In this document: one piece after another, positions 10,845 to 23,900 of the stretch
Numbering within the stretch: position 1 is the first letter of the stretch
Layout: the number at the start of each line of letters is the position of its first letter
Source of the DNA: Agelas oroides
Taxonomy: Eukaryota > Porifera > Demospongiae > Agelasida > Agelasidae
Assembly: GCA_949130485.1 (NCBI GenBank)
Contig: OX422186.1
Span: 7,192,792 to 7,256,791, forward strand
Length of the DNA: 64,000 bases
Reading direction: 5' to 3'
Notes under the pieces: model-generated
Told to the model about the DNA's origin: nothing
Seen by the model: only the letters and a program-made list of their open reading frames with translations
Databases searched by the model: none
Translations under genes and position numbers: made by a program

Positions 10845-13479
10845 GCTACCATGACAGAGCAGACTGCGACAAATTTCGGTATTCAGTAGATGTGTAATGG
10901 CAGTTTTCTTATTATTTTGTATTTACCAGTGGTATGTGTGTAGGCTATGCATGAACCTTATCATTAGCTGTAACATTAGCAAATGAACTGTGACATGCTT
11001 TTGAAAGCATTGATGCCCAAAAGAAACAGATTTACACCTGCTACATTCATTTTCTCAGCGCACCTTGAATACAGAATCTCTTGAGCAGACCCAAGGCAAT
11101 TTCTTAGCTAACTTTCTAGTTCTAAAATTCAGCTCAGATATCAATGGGCTACAAGTGTGTAACAATCATAGATATAATCATAAACAAATATCTTTGTATC
11201 TGATGACAGGTTGTAAACACTACAGCATTTAAACATATGCCTAATATATACATTATAGATAGATAGATAGATAGATAGATGGATGAAGATCACCCAAAAA
11301 CAAATAATAAAAGTAATTGAGTCCCTTTTGGCAGTGCAATCATATTGGTGCAAATCTAAATATTAATAGCTAGCTAGATACTGGTGACTTACTATGATAG
11401 TATTAACAGTAAGGACTTTAGTAGTAGCATAGACAGTAGAGCATTACAGTGCATAAGAATATATTCTTGTACTAGCTACATCATGAGACAATTAGATGAG
11501 ATATATAATCGGACATCATGAGACACTTCAAAACACCATGATACATCATAAGACACCATGAGATATCTGCCATTTCCATTTTGGGAGTTGTATTAGTGAT
11601 ACATGCTGGCAGAAGTAAGGTTTCACCCATAACCAAATGGATGGATGGGAATTACATCTAATTGTGTGACATAACCAAGAGCTAGAGTTTCTTAAAGACG
11701 GCCTGCTACTAAACATTCCAACTCCAACAGAACCTCTCCAGGCCTTTTTATCGAACATGACTAAGGTTCAATATTTATTCACAATTGGGTTTGTCCAAAA
11801 TAGGACTTTGTTCTCAGTTGAAACACATCAACAAAAACGATGACAAAATATGGTAGAAGCATAATTATGATTTTCTTGCAGTTCTGTTTCAAACAAGTCT
11901 CTATCTTGCATGGTCAATGGTTGCATTTACATGAGGAAGGAGTCCTGTGTATACCACCCTGAGGGGAAAAGGTGAGAAGATGTTTGTGTATACACATGCC
12001 AATGATAATTGGGAAGGGGTAGAGTGAAGGTTCTTCCTGCTCTTTATCCTTACATGAACACATATACAGATGCACCCATACACAGACACAGCATAGAAAG
12101 CCAGACCATCCCGCTGGAGTGTACCATCAAGATGACTCTTAACAAGTTCAAGAACAGAAACTGATACCTCTCTTGCCTACAACTTTGTTCAGGAAGCTGA
12201 AGATGACTGAAGGGTTCTGTCTTCAGCAATCTCTTATTGTTAGGAGTCTCTTAATTTTTCCTATACCTAGACAGCAAAATATCAGTCTGAATAAAGAGAA
12301 GTTAGACTGATTGATAAATATATTACTGTTGAGTCATTACTTTCTGCTTGATAGCTTGGCTGTAGCTGTTAGCTACTGGGGTATAGATATATGTGGGTGC
12401 TCCTTTACTATTCTGTGTCAAAATGCGAATACTCTACTGAAATGTACTTGAACTTTCATCATCCAAAACTATAGCTAGTACATCAGTGTCTGTTGTATGA
12501 AGTCAAATTTCGGATAAATGTTGAAACATCAGTGATGCTGAGAGACGTTAACTATACACTATAGCAACACTTTCCTTGTGCTTGATGTTATCAATTTGTG
12601 TCAGCAAATATGGATGGCTATAAACGTGATAAAAGCCATATGATCTATAAAGTGAGAAATGAACATGATTGCATTATGACAGAGGCCATGCTTGATGAGG
12701 AAATTTTAGGCACTTAGTATGGAAATCATTATTGAAGTATCTCTAGACTGTCTTGGTCATCCAGGGTCTTGCCTTGCAGCAGATGTGTAGCTATTGGGGT
12801 TCCAAGATCTCAGAAAATGAGTTTGCAGCAGAATTTGATTCATTACTGTGATCATTGGCATCATTATACTTCTCGATTTTTGAAGTTTGGATTCCAATTG
12901 TTCTTGCTGCGTACATGGTCTAAGATACCTTTGCTAAGGCCCAGGGCACTTTAAACAACAGTTTTAGCCACTTACATCCGGTAACATCAAGTGCCTCAGT
13001 CCATAGTCCAGTCCACGAGCCCAGTCCAAGGTCTAGAGTCCAGCTTTTACAAGGTAAAAAAATTGAAGTGGCTGTGAATGTGGATCACCATTGCAACGTC
13101 CAAAACCCATGTTGGTACATCTACTTTGGCCAAGGCACATTTGACAATTAGTGTATACTCAGCATTGCAAGGCACAAGACATTTGCTAAGAGCATTGTAG
13201 GTAATGGTATTGTAGCTGTAAACATTCTTATGGCTACCTTGAAGGTGGTTATGATTGGTCCATGAGTGGTATAGTTCATTTGCGGCACAGTTCAGCCTCA
13301 CTATCAGCCCATAGAAATCAACCAATGTCCTCAGAGGTCGTGACAAAATGTTTGTACTACCTCCGCTCTCATGAAATACCAAAAGAGATACTCATGCATG
13401 TTTATGCTCACTCTGCCCTCTTGAACTGTTCTTGGGACAGAACCCAAGTCTTAGATTTAGGTATTCGGGAAATTAGCCT
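10845..13479. other. Intergenic spacer
   Basis: No convincing coding exon is seen on either strand; open frames are short and lack family resemblance. It holds the receptor 3' flank, a GATA microsatellite (about 11254-11284), and a stretch at about 11480-11570 with several degenerate copies of a GAGACACCATGAGA-like motif, also seen at about 24885-24980. No firm polyadenylation signal could be assigned. Confidence 0.6.
11254..11284. repeat. GATA tetranucleotide microsatellite
   Basis: Six to seven perfect tandem ATAG/GATA units, ending in a GATG variant. Confidence 0.95.
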
Positions 13480-13545
13480 CGAACTCAGGCTTTCCGTTCC
13501 AGATTTTGTCTCGAGACAAAATCTGGAACGGAAAGCCTGGGTTCG
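13480..13545. repeat. Long near-perfect palindrome upstream of the phosphatase gene
   Basis: Positions 13486-13539 form a 54-bp perfect palindrome with no spacer, centred on TCTCGAGA between 13512 and 13513. Symmetry continues to 13480-13545 (66 bp) with one mismatch. The outer bases begin with GCCTCG-like sequence, recalling the ends of the MITE family elsewhere in the window, so it may be two element ends joined without an interior. It lies 140 bp before the phosphatase start codon. Confidence 0.92.
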
Positions 13546-13684
13546 GCACGAGACAATGTTTGACCTTTGCACTTGTTTAAAGCATGACATCATAAGCAAT
13601 TACATAATTCATCACAAGCTCACAGATACGCTGCAGATCTGAACTTGAAGCGTCAGAGCTTTATCCAGCAGGCCAAAAGATTAA

Positions 13685-16600
13685 ATGTCTCGGAAAGGGT
13701 TCGCCCAACTCCCTAGCGACGAGGACTGGGATGACGACGATTCGCCATTTATTGAGGCTGAAAGTCACCTGGTACGTGTAGCTTCCGAGAGAGAAAGATC
13801 CTCCAAAAGGTAAGCCAACAGAGACGCACCACACCCACATTCCATCGTATTTGAATACCACTGGTAAAGTTATCCATACTTTCTTGGCCAGGTGTTGCTT
13901 GTTTGTTGTCCTCCCTTTCGTCGTGATTGCCTTACTGGTGCTGGGGGCCGTGATCACTGGAGTGGTATTATCTACCTCGAGATCAGGTAAGCTTTGTAGG
14001 TGAAAGTATTACTTTTCACCAATCAACTGCCTATAGACCCACCCCCCTTTGTGAGCATTCAGTTACGTATAGGAGACCAAACGCTAAGCATGGAGGTGAT
14101 CTGTTCCCTGAGTTCACGCTTTGCATGGAGGTTTTGTAATTCACCATAATAAAGGCATGAAAATGGAGTAATTTATTGTCAACTGGGGAGCGAGTGAGAC
14201 CTTAGAACCTGTCAACCATGGCATGATGTGGAAGGCATGATGCATACTCCCTCTATGGTGCTCCTTGATATGTGTATTTATCCTCACTTTGACAAGAGGC
14301 ACGTATGGTGGTTCTGAGGGTGGTACAGGTATATGCAATGTGGTTGCAGTTTCTCTTCTTTCCACTGTTGTATATAGTCTCTTTCCACATCAACGCGACG
14401 CTGCTGAGTCACTCCGGAGACTGGGTGACAGTAACATGGGCGAATGTTGACAACCCCTCACCTGAGGACTGGATTGGAGTGTACTCTCCCCCCATCAGTG
14501 GTGCAATTGATGCCAAACATCATGCCCCCATTAAATTTCAGGTATGTTTATGCTCAGTTGATTCACAAGTAGAGGTAATGGAGTATCTAGAGCAAAACTT
14601 AAGGTTACCACCTGACAACTGCCAAATTGCAAGCAGCATGTCTGGTCTGATCTGATCTTTATACATGTACATATACAGTACATGTACATATACAATAAAC
14701 ATGGGCAGCTATTTTTAAAGATGATCTTATAGGCATTGCTAGAGGTTGACAGTTGGATGTATTGGGATGTACATTAGTGCAGTTACATGTAGGTGTCCCT
14801 TTACTAGAGTAGAGTCTTGTTAGTTTGAAATGTCTATAGATCTTTAGTACTACTAAGCTTTGCCGCTTCGTAGTGTGTGTGGAAAAAGATCTTACATACA
14901 TAATCTTTGTTTGAGCAGTCATGCCTATAGCTATAATGTGTATGTTTCCTGTAGCGTGCTAATGTGTCCTCAACACACATGAGTGAGGGCAGGGGGTCAC
15001 TGATGTTCCGGCTGCTAAATATGCGGGCTGAAGTCATCATTGGTTTCTTCAGATCTGGTAAGATACATGCCTGCCCTGTTTCTAGTTGTACACATCTCTC
15101 TCAATTAACCAATCAGATTTCTTGAATGTGTCACATGACAAATGACAGTAACCAAGATCTGATTACGTAGTATTTTACTGGCAATGGACAAAAGAATGAG
15201 AACATCCCCACTACTGAAGGGAAGCCATACTAATCCAAGTCTACCTGGCACAGCATGAGGGTGGGACAACTAGAGCAATCAGGGCAGATGAATATTCTTA
15301 AACTGACTACTGAATAACCACAGTAGTAGCTCAGGCTAGATGAATACTGACTGCTGAATAGTAGTCCCGTGTAGGCTCCCGCACATTATGCTTCATTGCT
15401 ACCCTATTATGCTATTCCTTTATTCCTGATAATTTTACCAATTATGCTCAGTTATATTCCCCATTATGCCCAATGTGTACACAGCTTTTACGTGACAGTT
15501 CTGATCGCGTAGGGGCCTTGAGTCGGTCCAGCAATGATATGTGGACTCCGTCTCCTTGGGCATACTTACGAGCTCTGATATGAGCTTTTGCAAGAGTCAG
15601 ACGTTGCGATCCTCGTGCTAGTAGTACCTAGCGTGAGCGGTATATACGTATACTACAGTTACTTTACACGTGGCATTCGGTTCAAAGGTTACAAAATTAC
15701 GTAAGTGCGCGTTGCGCTTACCTATTATGCTCGAAATTGTGCTTATGCTAATAGCTGCCTATTGTGCTTTAAATTATGCCGGCATAATGTGCGCATGTCT
15801 AGTCCCGTGCCCAGACAGAGAGGGGTGACATTCAGTTGAAACATAATTTGTGGTTACAACACCAGAAATCCTTGGCTACTTCAGCACGATGACACAGCAC
15901 TTTTTAGTACGTAAATTAGTTTCAGATAGGCATACAGTAAGCTATGAATTTAGTTCCTGTTGAGACATTGGGTGGAAATGAATTGTTTCTTGCACTGGTG
16001 AGAAGGAATTTTTATTGAAACCCAAGGAATTAGCCGAATGTCTCCAGACCCTCTCCTCTCAGGTGGGGTCTGGGTAGCCTCATTCCCAGGGCCCGCCCAG
16101 CTTTCCGTTGCTTTCAGTACGGAAAAGTAGGAGCGGGCCTAGAACAGCAAAAACGCGCACGGGGCCTAGAACAGCAAAAACAGCCAATGTAGCAGGTAAC
16201 TTACCACACGTTTCTAGCTAGCAGAGGGCGATTGTCGTATACACCGAGTGTTGAGTGTTAGTCGGTTGAACAATATGCGAAATGCAGCCTGTTTGTTGTG
16301 AATATTTTGGCCATTTTCTGATTACATCATGCTCACGTGAGCAAAGATACCAGGCTCTCCCCGCTTTTCCGTACTGCAAGCGATGGAAAGCTGGGTGGGG
16401 CCTGGGAACAAGGCTAGGGTCTGGGCACGAGACTACCGCGGTAATAGCTTGTTTTCCCTCAATGGCAGTGTTATACTTTGCACTACATCTGTGCTTCAAA
16501 ACTCACTGTTGTAGTCTCTTGTGGTTTGTTAACAGTCAGGTATGTAGTCTCTTGTGGTTTGTTAATAGTCAGGTATATGCAAGTTGAGAGTCCTAGTAAC

Positions 16601-19600
16601 GGTGGCTCGTCATTTCATTGTTTGGACGGTCACTGTTCACCTTTGAACGGTAAATGTCTGAACAACGAACTTGGGAACAAACAATTACGTAACTAGGAGA
16701 TCAGTTGCAGCTTGTCTTAAGCAATTTGTACACACAGATATGTTGTAAATTGTGAAAGCAGTGGTTGACCAATCGCCTAGGCAACACATGTATGACTAGA
16801 TGTATTTCCTGGGGAAGAACCTAAGAACAAGCCTAGCTTATCACTGCAGTTACTACTGAGGCTTGCTGTACATATACCACAAGACAAGCCTAGCTTATCA
16901 CTGCAGTTACTACTGAGGCTTGCTGTACATATACCACAAGTCAGCTTGAGAACCTAAGAACAAGCCTAGCTTATCACTGCAGTTACTACTGAGGCTTGCT
17001 GTACATATACCACAAGACAAGCCTAGCTTATCACTGCAGTTACTACTGAGGCTTGCTGTACATATACCACAAGTCAGCTTGAGAACCTAAGAACAAGCCT
17101 AGCTTATCACTGCAGTTACTACTGAGGCTTGCTGTACATATACCACAAGTCAGCTTGAGAACCTAAGAACAAGCCTAGCTTATCACTGCAGTTACTACTG
17201 AGGCTTGCTGTACATATACCACAAGTCAGCTTGAGAACCTAAGAACAAGCCTAGCTTATCACTGCAGTTACTACTGAGGCTTGCTGTACATATACCACAA
17301 GACAAGCCTAGCTTATCACTGCAGTTACTACTGAGGCTTGCTGTACATATACCACAAGTCAGCTTGAGTTTCCCTATGTCCTGGCTGTATCCTGACAAAG
17401 TTGTATGTGCACGTGTATATATGCTATAATCAATCAATCAATTTACCTGTGCACTTAGTGCGCCAGTCATAAAGTGCTGCATGATAATTATAAGCAATGA
17501 CGCATGACCAATGCTTATGTGTGTGACTAGTCTTGTTCCCAGTCCAATGCCAAGCTTTTAGTTTGTGTGGGGGAGAGTCTGAGAACAAGGCAAGTTGAAT
17601 AACAGCATTTACTGGCAGTTTAAGGTAAGCCTCATTCCCAGGCCTCCCCCACTTTAACCTTCTAGTTTTATTATACACTGTACATGCATGTATGGAAGCG
17701 GATGAGTGGCCACTTCCGTGATATTAGTCTGGATGCAACAGAAGGTAACAATGGGGGAGATCTAGGAATGAGGCTAGTTTAAGGTCTTGTTCTTCCTGTC
17801 CAGTGCATACCTGTGACTAGACTATAGTTCATGTTCACTCGTTCCTTTCCCAGGATTGAATACCTCAACAGAGCTAGCCTCATTCCATAATCCAGTGCCA
17901 GTAGCGGTGAGCAATGTGGTTCGGTTTAAGGACTGGAATGAACCACTACAGGCTCACCTGGCTCTGACTGGGGATCCCACTGAGATGGTGTAAGTATAAC
18001 CAACCTCTGTGATAGCTTCATTTGTAGGCTACCCCCTTAGGTTTCGACGAAATACTTTTAGTGGTAAACTGAGAGGGAACCTAGGTCCTACCTAGCCTTG
18101 TTCCAGGCCTTCGCCGGCTCCAGTTTTTGATCACTTGCAGTATGCAAAAACGGAGGGAGAAAACCTGGTGAATCTTATCACGTAATCCGCGGAACAGGCG
18201 TCACATGTCGTCACTCTTATACGTATAGCCATGAGAAGGCTGATCTTGTGTTCTGTACTGCTACGAAGATGAGACAAGCGCCGACAGAGAACAACATCAG
18301 GCATACAAAACATATCCAAGCTAGAAGGAATAGCTCCGAAGGGTTGCCGAACGGCATGTGTGAAATATCTGCAATGACAAAATTTAGCTAACGTAGTGCC
18401 CCTTTTAGATTTGCAATGCTTGCAGCAGAACCATCCTTCAGCGGTTCTGCTTCAGACTCGGTTATGTTCTAGAGATAGGACTTGTCTCTCGGCTGGAACT
18501 TGTCTTGATTCTCTAGCTTCTCTGTAGGTGGAGATAAAAATGGGAATATGTCTTCGTGTCTAGATCCTGTGACGTCATGTGTGCCGTGGATCACATAAGA
18601 TTCACCAGGCCTTCTCCCTCCATTTTTGCATACTGCAAGCGATCAAATACTGGAGCCGGGGAAGGTCTGGGAACGAGGCTATAGGTCCTACCTCTATGAT
18701 GGTGTAACTAAGTCACAAGTGTACTGTCTCTCTGTTCTGAGTAATGAAGTCATTTCCAGTAATTCTAGGTGTCCTAGTCTTGCGAAATAGCTACAGAAGT
18801 GTTACATGTACCTGGTACTTTTTTTTATGGAAAGTGAGAGTGATAAAGACGCAAAAAAATGGTACATCATTCTACTGCTATAATCATTTGAACTGCAGCT
18901 TTATCTCACACTTGGTGTAGCCTCATTCCGCTGCCTCCAGTATTTGATTACTTACAGTGTGCAAATACTGATGGTGTGTGAGATACGGAGGGGAGAGTCC
19001 CGGGAAATCTCATTGTGTACATTGACACCAGGTGCATCAGGTAGACAGAAGGTAGACAAATCGTATTATATAATGTAGCAGTCCCCGGTGTCCCAATCAA
19101 CAAGCTGTGTTGAAGCTACCTTGTGAATGCTTCAGCCTCTAGCCCTTAGACTAACGTTACAAGAAAGCACCTTGAGATTCTTCATTAGGTACCACCTCCT
19201 GTGTAGCTTCCTTCTGTCTACATGATACTACCTGATGTCACCATACATGACAAGATCTTCAAGGCCTTCTCAGTTGTATTTACATACTCGAAGCGATGCA
19301 GTACTCTAGGTATTGAAGGCCAGGGAACAAGCATGCTTGCGTTGATTAATCTCACACACTTGGTTCGCCTGCTCTAGGTTGATGTGGGTCACTAGAGATA
19401 GCAGAAATCCAACTGTAAAATGGAGAACAGCAAATGGCCAGTACACCACTAAACAGGTATTGAACATGTACGAACTGTGATGCACGAACTGTCTAATGAA
19501 GTCTCTGCCTCACCTGATGATGGCATACTGTGTCTTCCTAGGCCAACTCCAGTACATACAATGCCGGTGACATGTGTGGCAGTCCGGCTACTGACTTTGG

Positions 19601-20963
19601 CTACATAGACCCTGGCACAATTCACCAAGTCACAATGGAGGGGTAAGAAACAACACGAAATTAGACAGTACCTCATTCCTGGGCGAATGGGATATGCAGA
19701 ATTGCAGAATAATCATTTCATCATTCATAGACTTTCAGTCACATTCCAATTTCTGTCAGATTCCCATCCCTATGACTACAGTCCATTCCACTCTCTCCAG
19801 TCTAATTCCTGGAACAACATATTACTACATGTTTGGTGACAGTGGCCCTGGTGGCAGCTGGAGCCAGGAGTTCAGTTTCACTGCACCACCCCCAGTAGGA
19901 CCGAGTGCTACCACTAGACTGGTGGCCTTTGGAGGTGAGAGCTGCCAGTGCACTGTGTTTTAATATTCTGCATTTGGTACATGTATCTCTCAAGTATCAT
20001 GGTTGGGCAAGAGTAAAAGAGGAAAGTGGGGGGGGGGGGGGGGGTTGTAGGAACTTGAAAATGAAGGTAGGGTGCTCCAAAATAGCATCTCAAAGAAACT
20101 AACAACAGCTTTTCAAATAATCACTTTTGTACACTTATTATTTGAACCACAGTAGACATGCTTAGGACCATAAAACAAATGTCCTGATTAGTAAGGTGCT
20201 TCAATTAGTGAGGCGTCCTGATTTGCAAAGTGTTCTGATTAACAGAAAACTGTACTGACAACTGACCATCCTAGCTTTACAGTTTGTTGAAGTTGTGAGT
20301 AGGCTATTTTTTAGTGTAGCTATGAGTAAGCAGCTGAATGCAGTGCCTTACCTACGTGATGTTCATACGCCTTGCCCACTACTACGGGAAGAAACTGTGC
20401 ATAATTCCTGCTGATCAACTCGCAATTTCGCTCGTGCACTTGTCTAGCTCCCAGATCAACGACTGTGGTCTTTGGTCCGGGAACGAGACTACATGTGCGC
20501 ATGCATACAAATTAGAAAATGGCGTCCTTCGCAGCGGACAGCAGCCAGGGTGTGAACAGCTTTATCGACCTAGGTGAAAATGAAGCTATAAAGACACTGA
20601 GTGGTCGTAGAGCTCTGCGCTGTGATAAGCATCAGTTTCATGCTAAAATGACCATGAGCACTCTAACCATTTTAGTACAAGATACCATTGTAAAACATAG
20701 TGGTCTTAACAAGAATAAAAGCAAGCAAGCAAGCAAGCAAAAAATGGCACTTTCACTACTGCACACTTTTGCGTTTAGCTGTCTACCACAGGTTTTTGGG
20801 CACCTGTGTGAGTCTTGCTGATCATAAAGGCACTCAAAGAGGAAGGCTGGACGCTTAAATAAGCTTTTAGCGTATTTGTGGTGAAGTTGTATGGCTTTTG
20901 CTTATAAGTATTGCGTATGTTGCGCGTCTGCGCCACCCTACATAGAGAGTGTACTGACTCTCA

Positions 20964-20996
<33 letters not shown>

Positions 20997-23900
20997 ATAT
21001 TCATGTATGAATGTATGTGTGTTTGTGTGTATGCTTATAATGTATGTATGTAAGTGTGTATGTATATAGCAAAGTCTTCTCTCTTTCCAGACATGGGTGT
21101 TGGCCAGGTGGATCAGAGTATGCAGGTCTACCATGATCAGCAGGCAGCCCTAGACACCATGCATCGAGTGCTGAACCAGATAAACCAGACCAACCTGGTG
21201 CTACAACTAGGAGACATCAGTTATGCCAGAGGATACGCCAGTGTGGTAAGAAGACTAAAAAGCTATTGCTAGAAGTCAAAGCTATGTCATAGGCGTTTCT
21301 TTTTTTGTCTGATCAGCTGGAGATAGACACAGAGCATTTAAATTTTATAGTTCTTTCTTTTTCTTATCTTGCAGTGGGAGAACTTCTTTGACCTGATTCA
21401 ACCTGTTGCTGCAAGAGTACCCTACATGGTCTGCATTGGAAACCACGAGAGAGACTGGCCAAATTCTGGGTACATCGTCTCTACCTATGTGCTTTTTTTT
21501 TAGCTAATGTCCCCTTCTACTATAGGCCCAGTAGTCAAACCCATGTGGTAATCCACATTGGTACAATAGGAAGTCACTTATCCAAACATGATGGGTGTTC
21601 AGTTAACTGAAATGTTCAGATAGATGAAGCAATGCAGATTACTTTCGCGGCAAACCATCTATGAATATTATTATAAAGGAATTTAGATGTTATGAGGCGA
21701 ACATAGAGGAAAGTGAAAAAGGCTGGCAGCCACCAAGGGCTGGTGGTTGTCCGGTTGCCGTAGCTCAGTGGCAGAGCACTGGCGGCTCAAGCCAGGTGTC
21801 CTGGGTTCGACTCCCGGTGGCTGCCGACCTTTTTTCACTTTCCTCTATGTTCGCTAGCCTCGTTCCAGGCCCTCGCACAGCTTCCCATTGCTTGCAGTAC
21901 GGTTAAGCGGGAGAGGGCCTGGTACATTTTCTCATGTGAGTGACGTCACGGGTAGAAAGGCTTTAATTGAACGTGGGCGAGCACGACTAAATTGTTGCCG
22001 TGTGTCTTCACTGTCTTGGCTTGGTAAAACTCTCTGTCCTCCCAACTGTCTCGTGAAGAGCGACATAAAAGCGCCTTCGTGCGCTGCCATCTTTCGACTC
22101 GGAATAGCCGTGCTCTAGTGCGTGCGGGCGAGCGAAGTTTTTTGTGGTTTACATGACGCCCACGTTCGCATAATTTCCCCTGTCCGTGACGTCACTCACG
22201 TGAGAAAATGTACCAGGCCCTCTCCCGCTTAACTGTGCGAGGGCCTGGGAACGAGGCTATATGTTCGCCTCATAACATCTAAATCTTTATTTCCAGCTTG
22301 AGCCAAGATGCTCTGAGCATTTATGAATATCATTGTTTGGGAGGCTTAGATAAGTAAAGATTCAAATAACTGAGGTTTGGAAAGGTGACTTCTTACTGTA
22401 TTGAGGCATCAGTGTCTGAGTCCATTCCTCAGGGAAAGATCTATGTTACATTCTTTTATAATCAAATGCAATACATACATTACCAACTTTACTTAAGATA
22501 TTTCGAAAATTTACAAGCTCTTACCTCTGAAAAAATCTTCCTAGTTCATTCTATGGTGCTAAAGGCTCACATGGAGAGTGTGGAGTGCCCTATGCAAGAA
22601 AGTTCCCAATGCCCAGACCCTCCCTGAATGAGACCTGGTGAGAGGCTTTTATGATATAGTCATGTGACTTGTGACTTGCAGATTATGTCACTTGTTGCCA
22701 TGTAACTTGTTGCATTGACTCCTGTTGTCACTTGATACAGGTACGGATTTGACTATGGCAGTGTCCACTTTGTGCTCATGAGCACAGAACATAATTTCAC
22801 ACAAGGCTCACCACAGTACAAATTTCTGGAGAACCACCTAGCTAGCGTGAATCGCACTTTAACACCATGGCTGATCTTTGGTGGTCATAGGTGTGTATTC
22901 TGTGATCAGTGTCTAGTCTCATTCCCAGACCATTTGATGTGTTGCAGTGTTAATAATTTAATGTTGTACTCCTATGTGTGAGGCCAGTAGAATGAGACTA
23001 ATGACTTCTTCTGACTTCTGGTTACCATGGAAATGACCTCTGACCTCACTGTTGTTCTCCCTCAGGCCCATGTATGTTGACTATATTGTGAATGACTCAG
23101 CACGTGTAGATGGCTTACAGTCTGTGGCAATGCTGCTTAGACAATCCCTGGAACCACTTTTTAAGGTAACTTACCATCATTTTCAAAACAGATTTACACA
23201 AAGATGTAATGTTGTGAACAGATTGATTATGAAGATGGTATCTTGAACTATGCAACAGATTAATTTAATATGTACTTTGGAGGGTAAAAGAAAACTTTTG
23301 TCATGCTACACATTTAATTAAGGATTACGAAAACTACTGCAGGCAGAAATTAAGAGGGAAGCAAGAAACAAGGAATTAATTGAAGGAACTCCGATATATA
23401 AGTCAGCTAGATCACTATATTGACAGTACCTTCTGTGATCTCTCCATACCTCAGAATCACAGTGTTGATCTCGCTTTGTGGGGACATGAACACTCCTACC
23501 AGAGAATGTGTCACTTTTACCAGGGGAAATGTGACAATGTTTCCACCGTTCATGTCATTGTTGGTACAGGCGGGCAATATCTGGGACATGAAGATGCTTA
23601 CGCGTAAGTCTTGAGTAGCCATGCTCTCAGGCCTTCCCACCCTCCAGCTCCAAACAGAGAGGAAAGTTTGAAGCTTGAATTTACACTTTTACCATCTCCA
23701 AAGAAAAGCCTATATAGTATGTTGGTAGTTTGTTACATTAGTTTGTTAACTCTGTGAATTGCTTACTCGATTGGATAGTCTGTTTTTACCTGTTGCTGCT
23801 AGTCAGGATAATGCAAACATTCTGTGTATATTATATCTATCTGTGTGATCATTTGTTACAGACCTATGAATCCACCATGGATTAAAATGCTGGACTATAA

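Larger units (their letters stand above)
15058..17853. other. Phosphatase intron 4, a transposon-rich intron
   Basis: At 2.8 kb this is the largest intron of the gene. It contains a hAT-like MITE, two members of the 9-bp-duplication MITE family, a lone terminal hairpin of that family near 17529-17596, a two-copy 33-bp repeat and a minisatellite (see separate entries). No coding exon was found in it. Confidence 0.8.
19935..21090. other. Phosphatase intron 8
   Basis: Non-coding, 1.16 kb. It holds a run of 17 G (20028-20044), a degenerate repeat based on a TCCTGATTnnnAAGGTG-like word (about 20170-20250), a short AAGC tandem repeat (about 20721-20740) and an ATGT-type microsatellite before the next acceptor. 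Confidence 0.8.
21681..22286. mobile_element. Inverted-repeat element with tRNA-like centre, split by a MITE
   Basis: The left arm (21681-21734) and the right arm (21817-21854 continuing at 22269-22284) are near-perfect inverted complements of about 54 bp once the MITE at 21855-22259 and one copy of its target duplication are removed. Between the arms lies a 72-nt tRNA-like cloverleaf. No protein-coding capacity and no certain target duplication were seen. Order of events: the tRNA-like element landed in the phosphatase intron first, then the MITE inserted into its right arm. Confidence 0.8.

Noticed and set aside
16817..17368. CRISPR-like array
   Set aside because: Units are contiguous repeats with a repeated 19-bp module, not unique spacers, and the context is an intron of a eukaryotic gene.
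19694..19800. Earlier acceptor for phosphatase exon 8 (AG at 19759 or 19781)
   Set aside because: The phase does not fit the exon 7 donor (phase 2) or leads to an early stop. The acceptor at 19801 restores the conserved MEGLIPGTTYYY segment.
20519..20821. 100-codon open frame in phosphatase intron 8
   Set aside because: It contains low-complexity SKQASKQK from an AAGC microsatellite and shows no homology or splice context.
21754..21825. Functional tRNA-Glu(CTC) gene
   Set aside because: Position 33 is G rather than U, the acceptor stem has a mismatch, and the sequence is embedded in an inverted-repeat element inside an intron.
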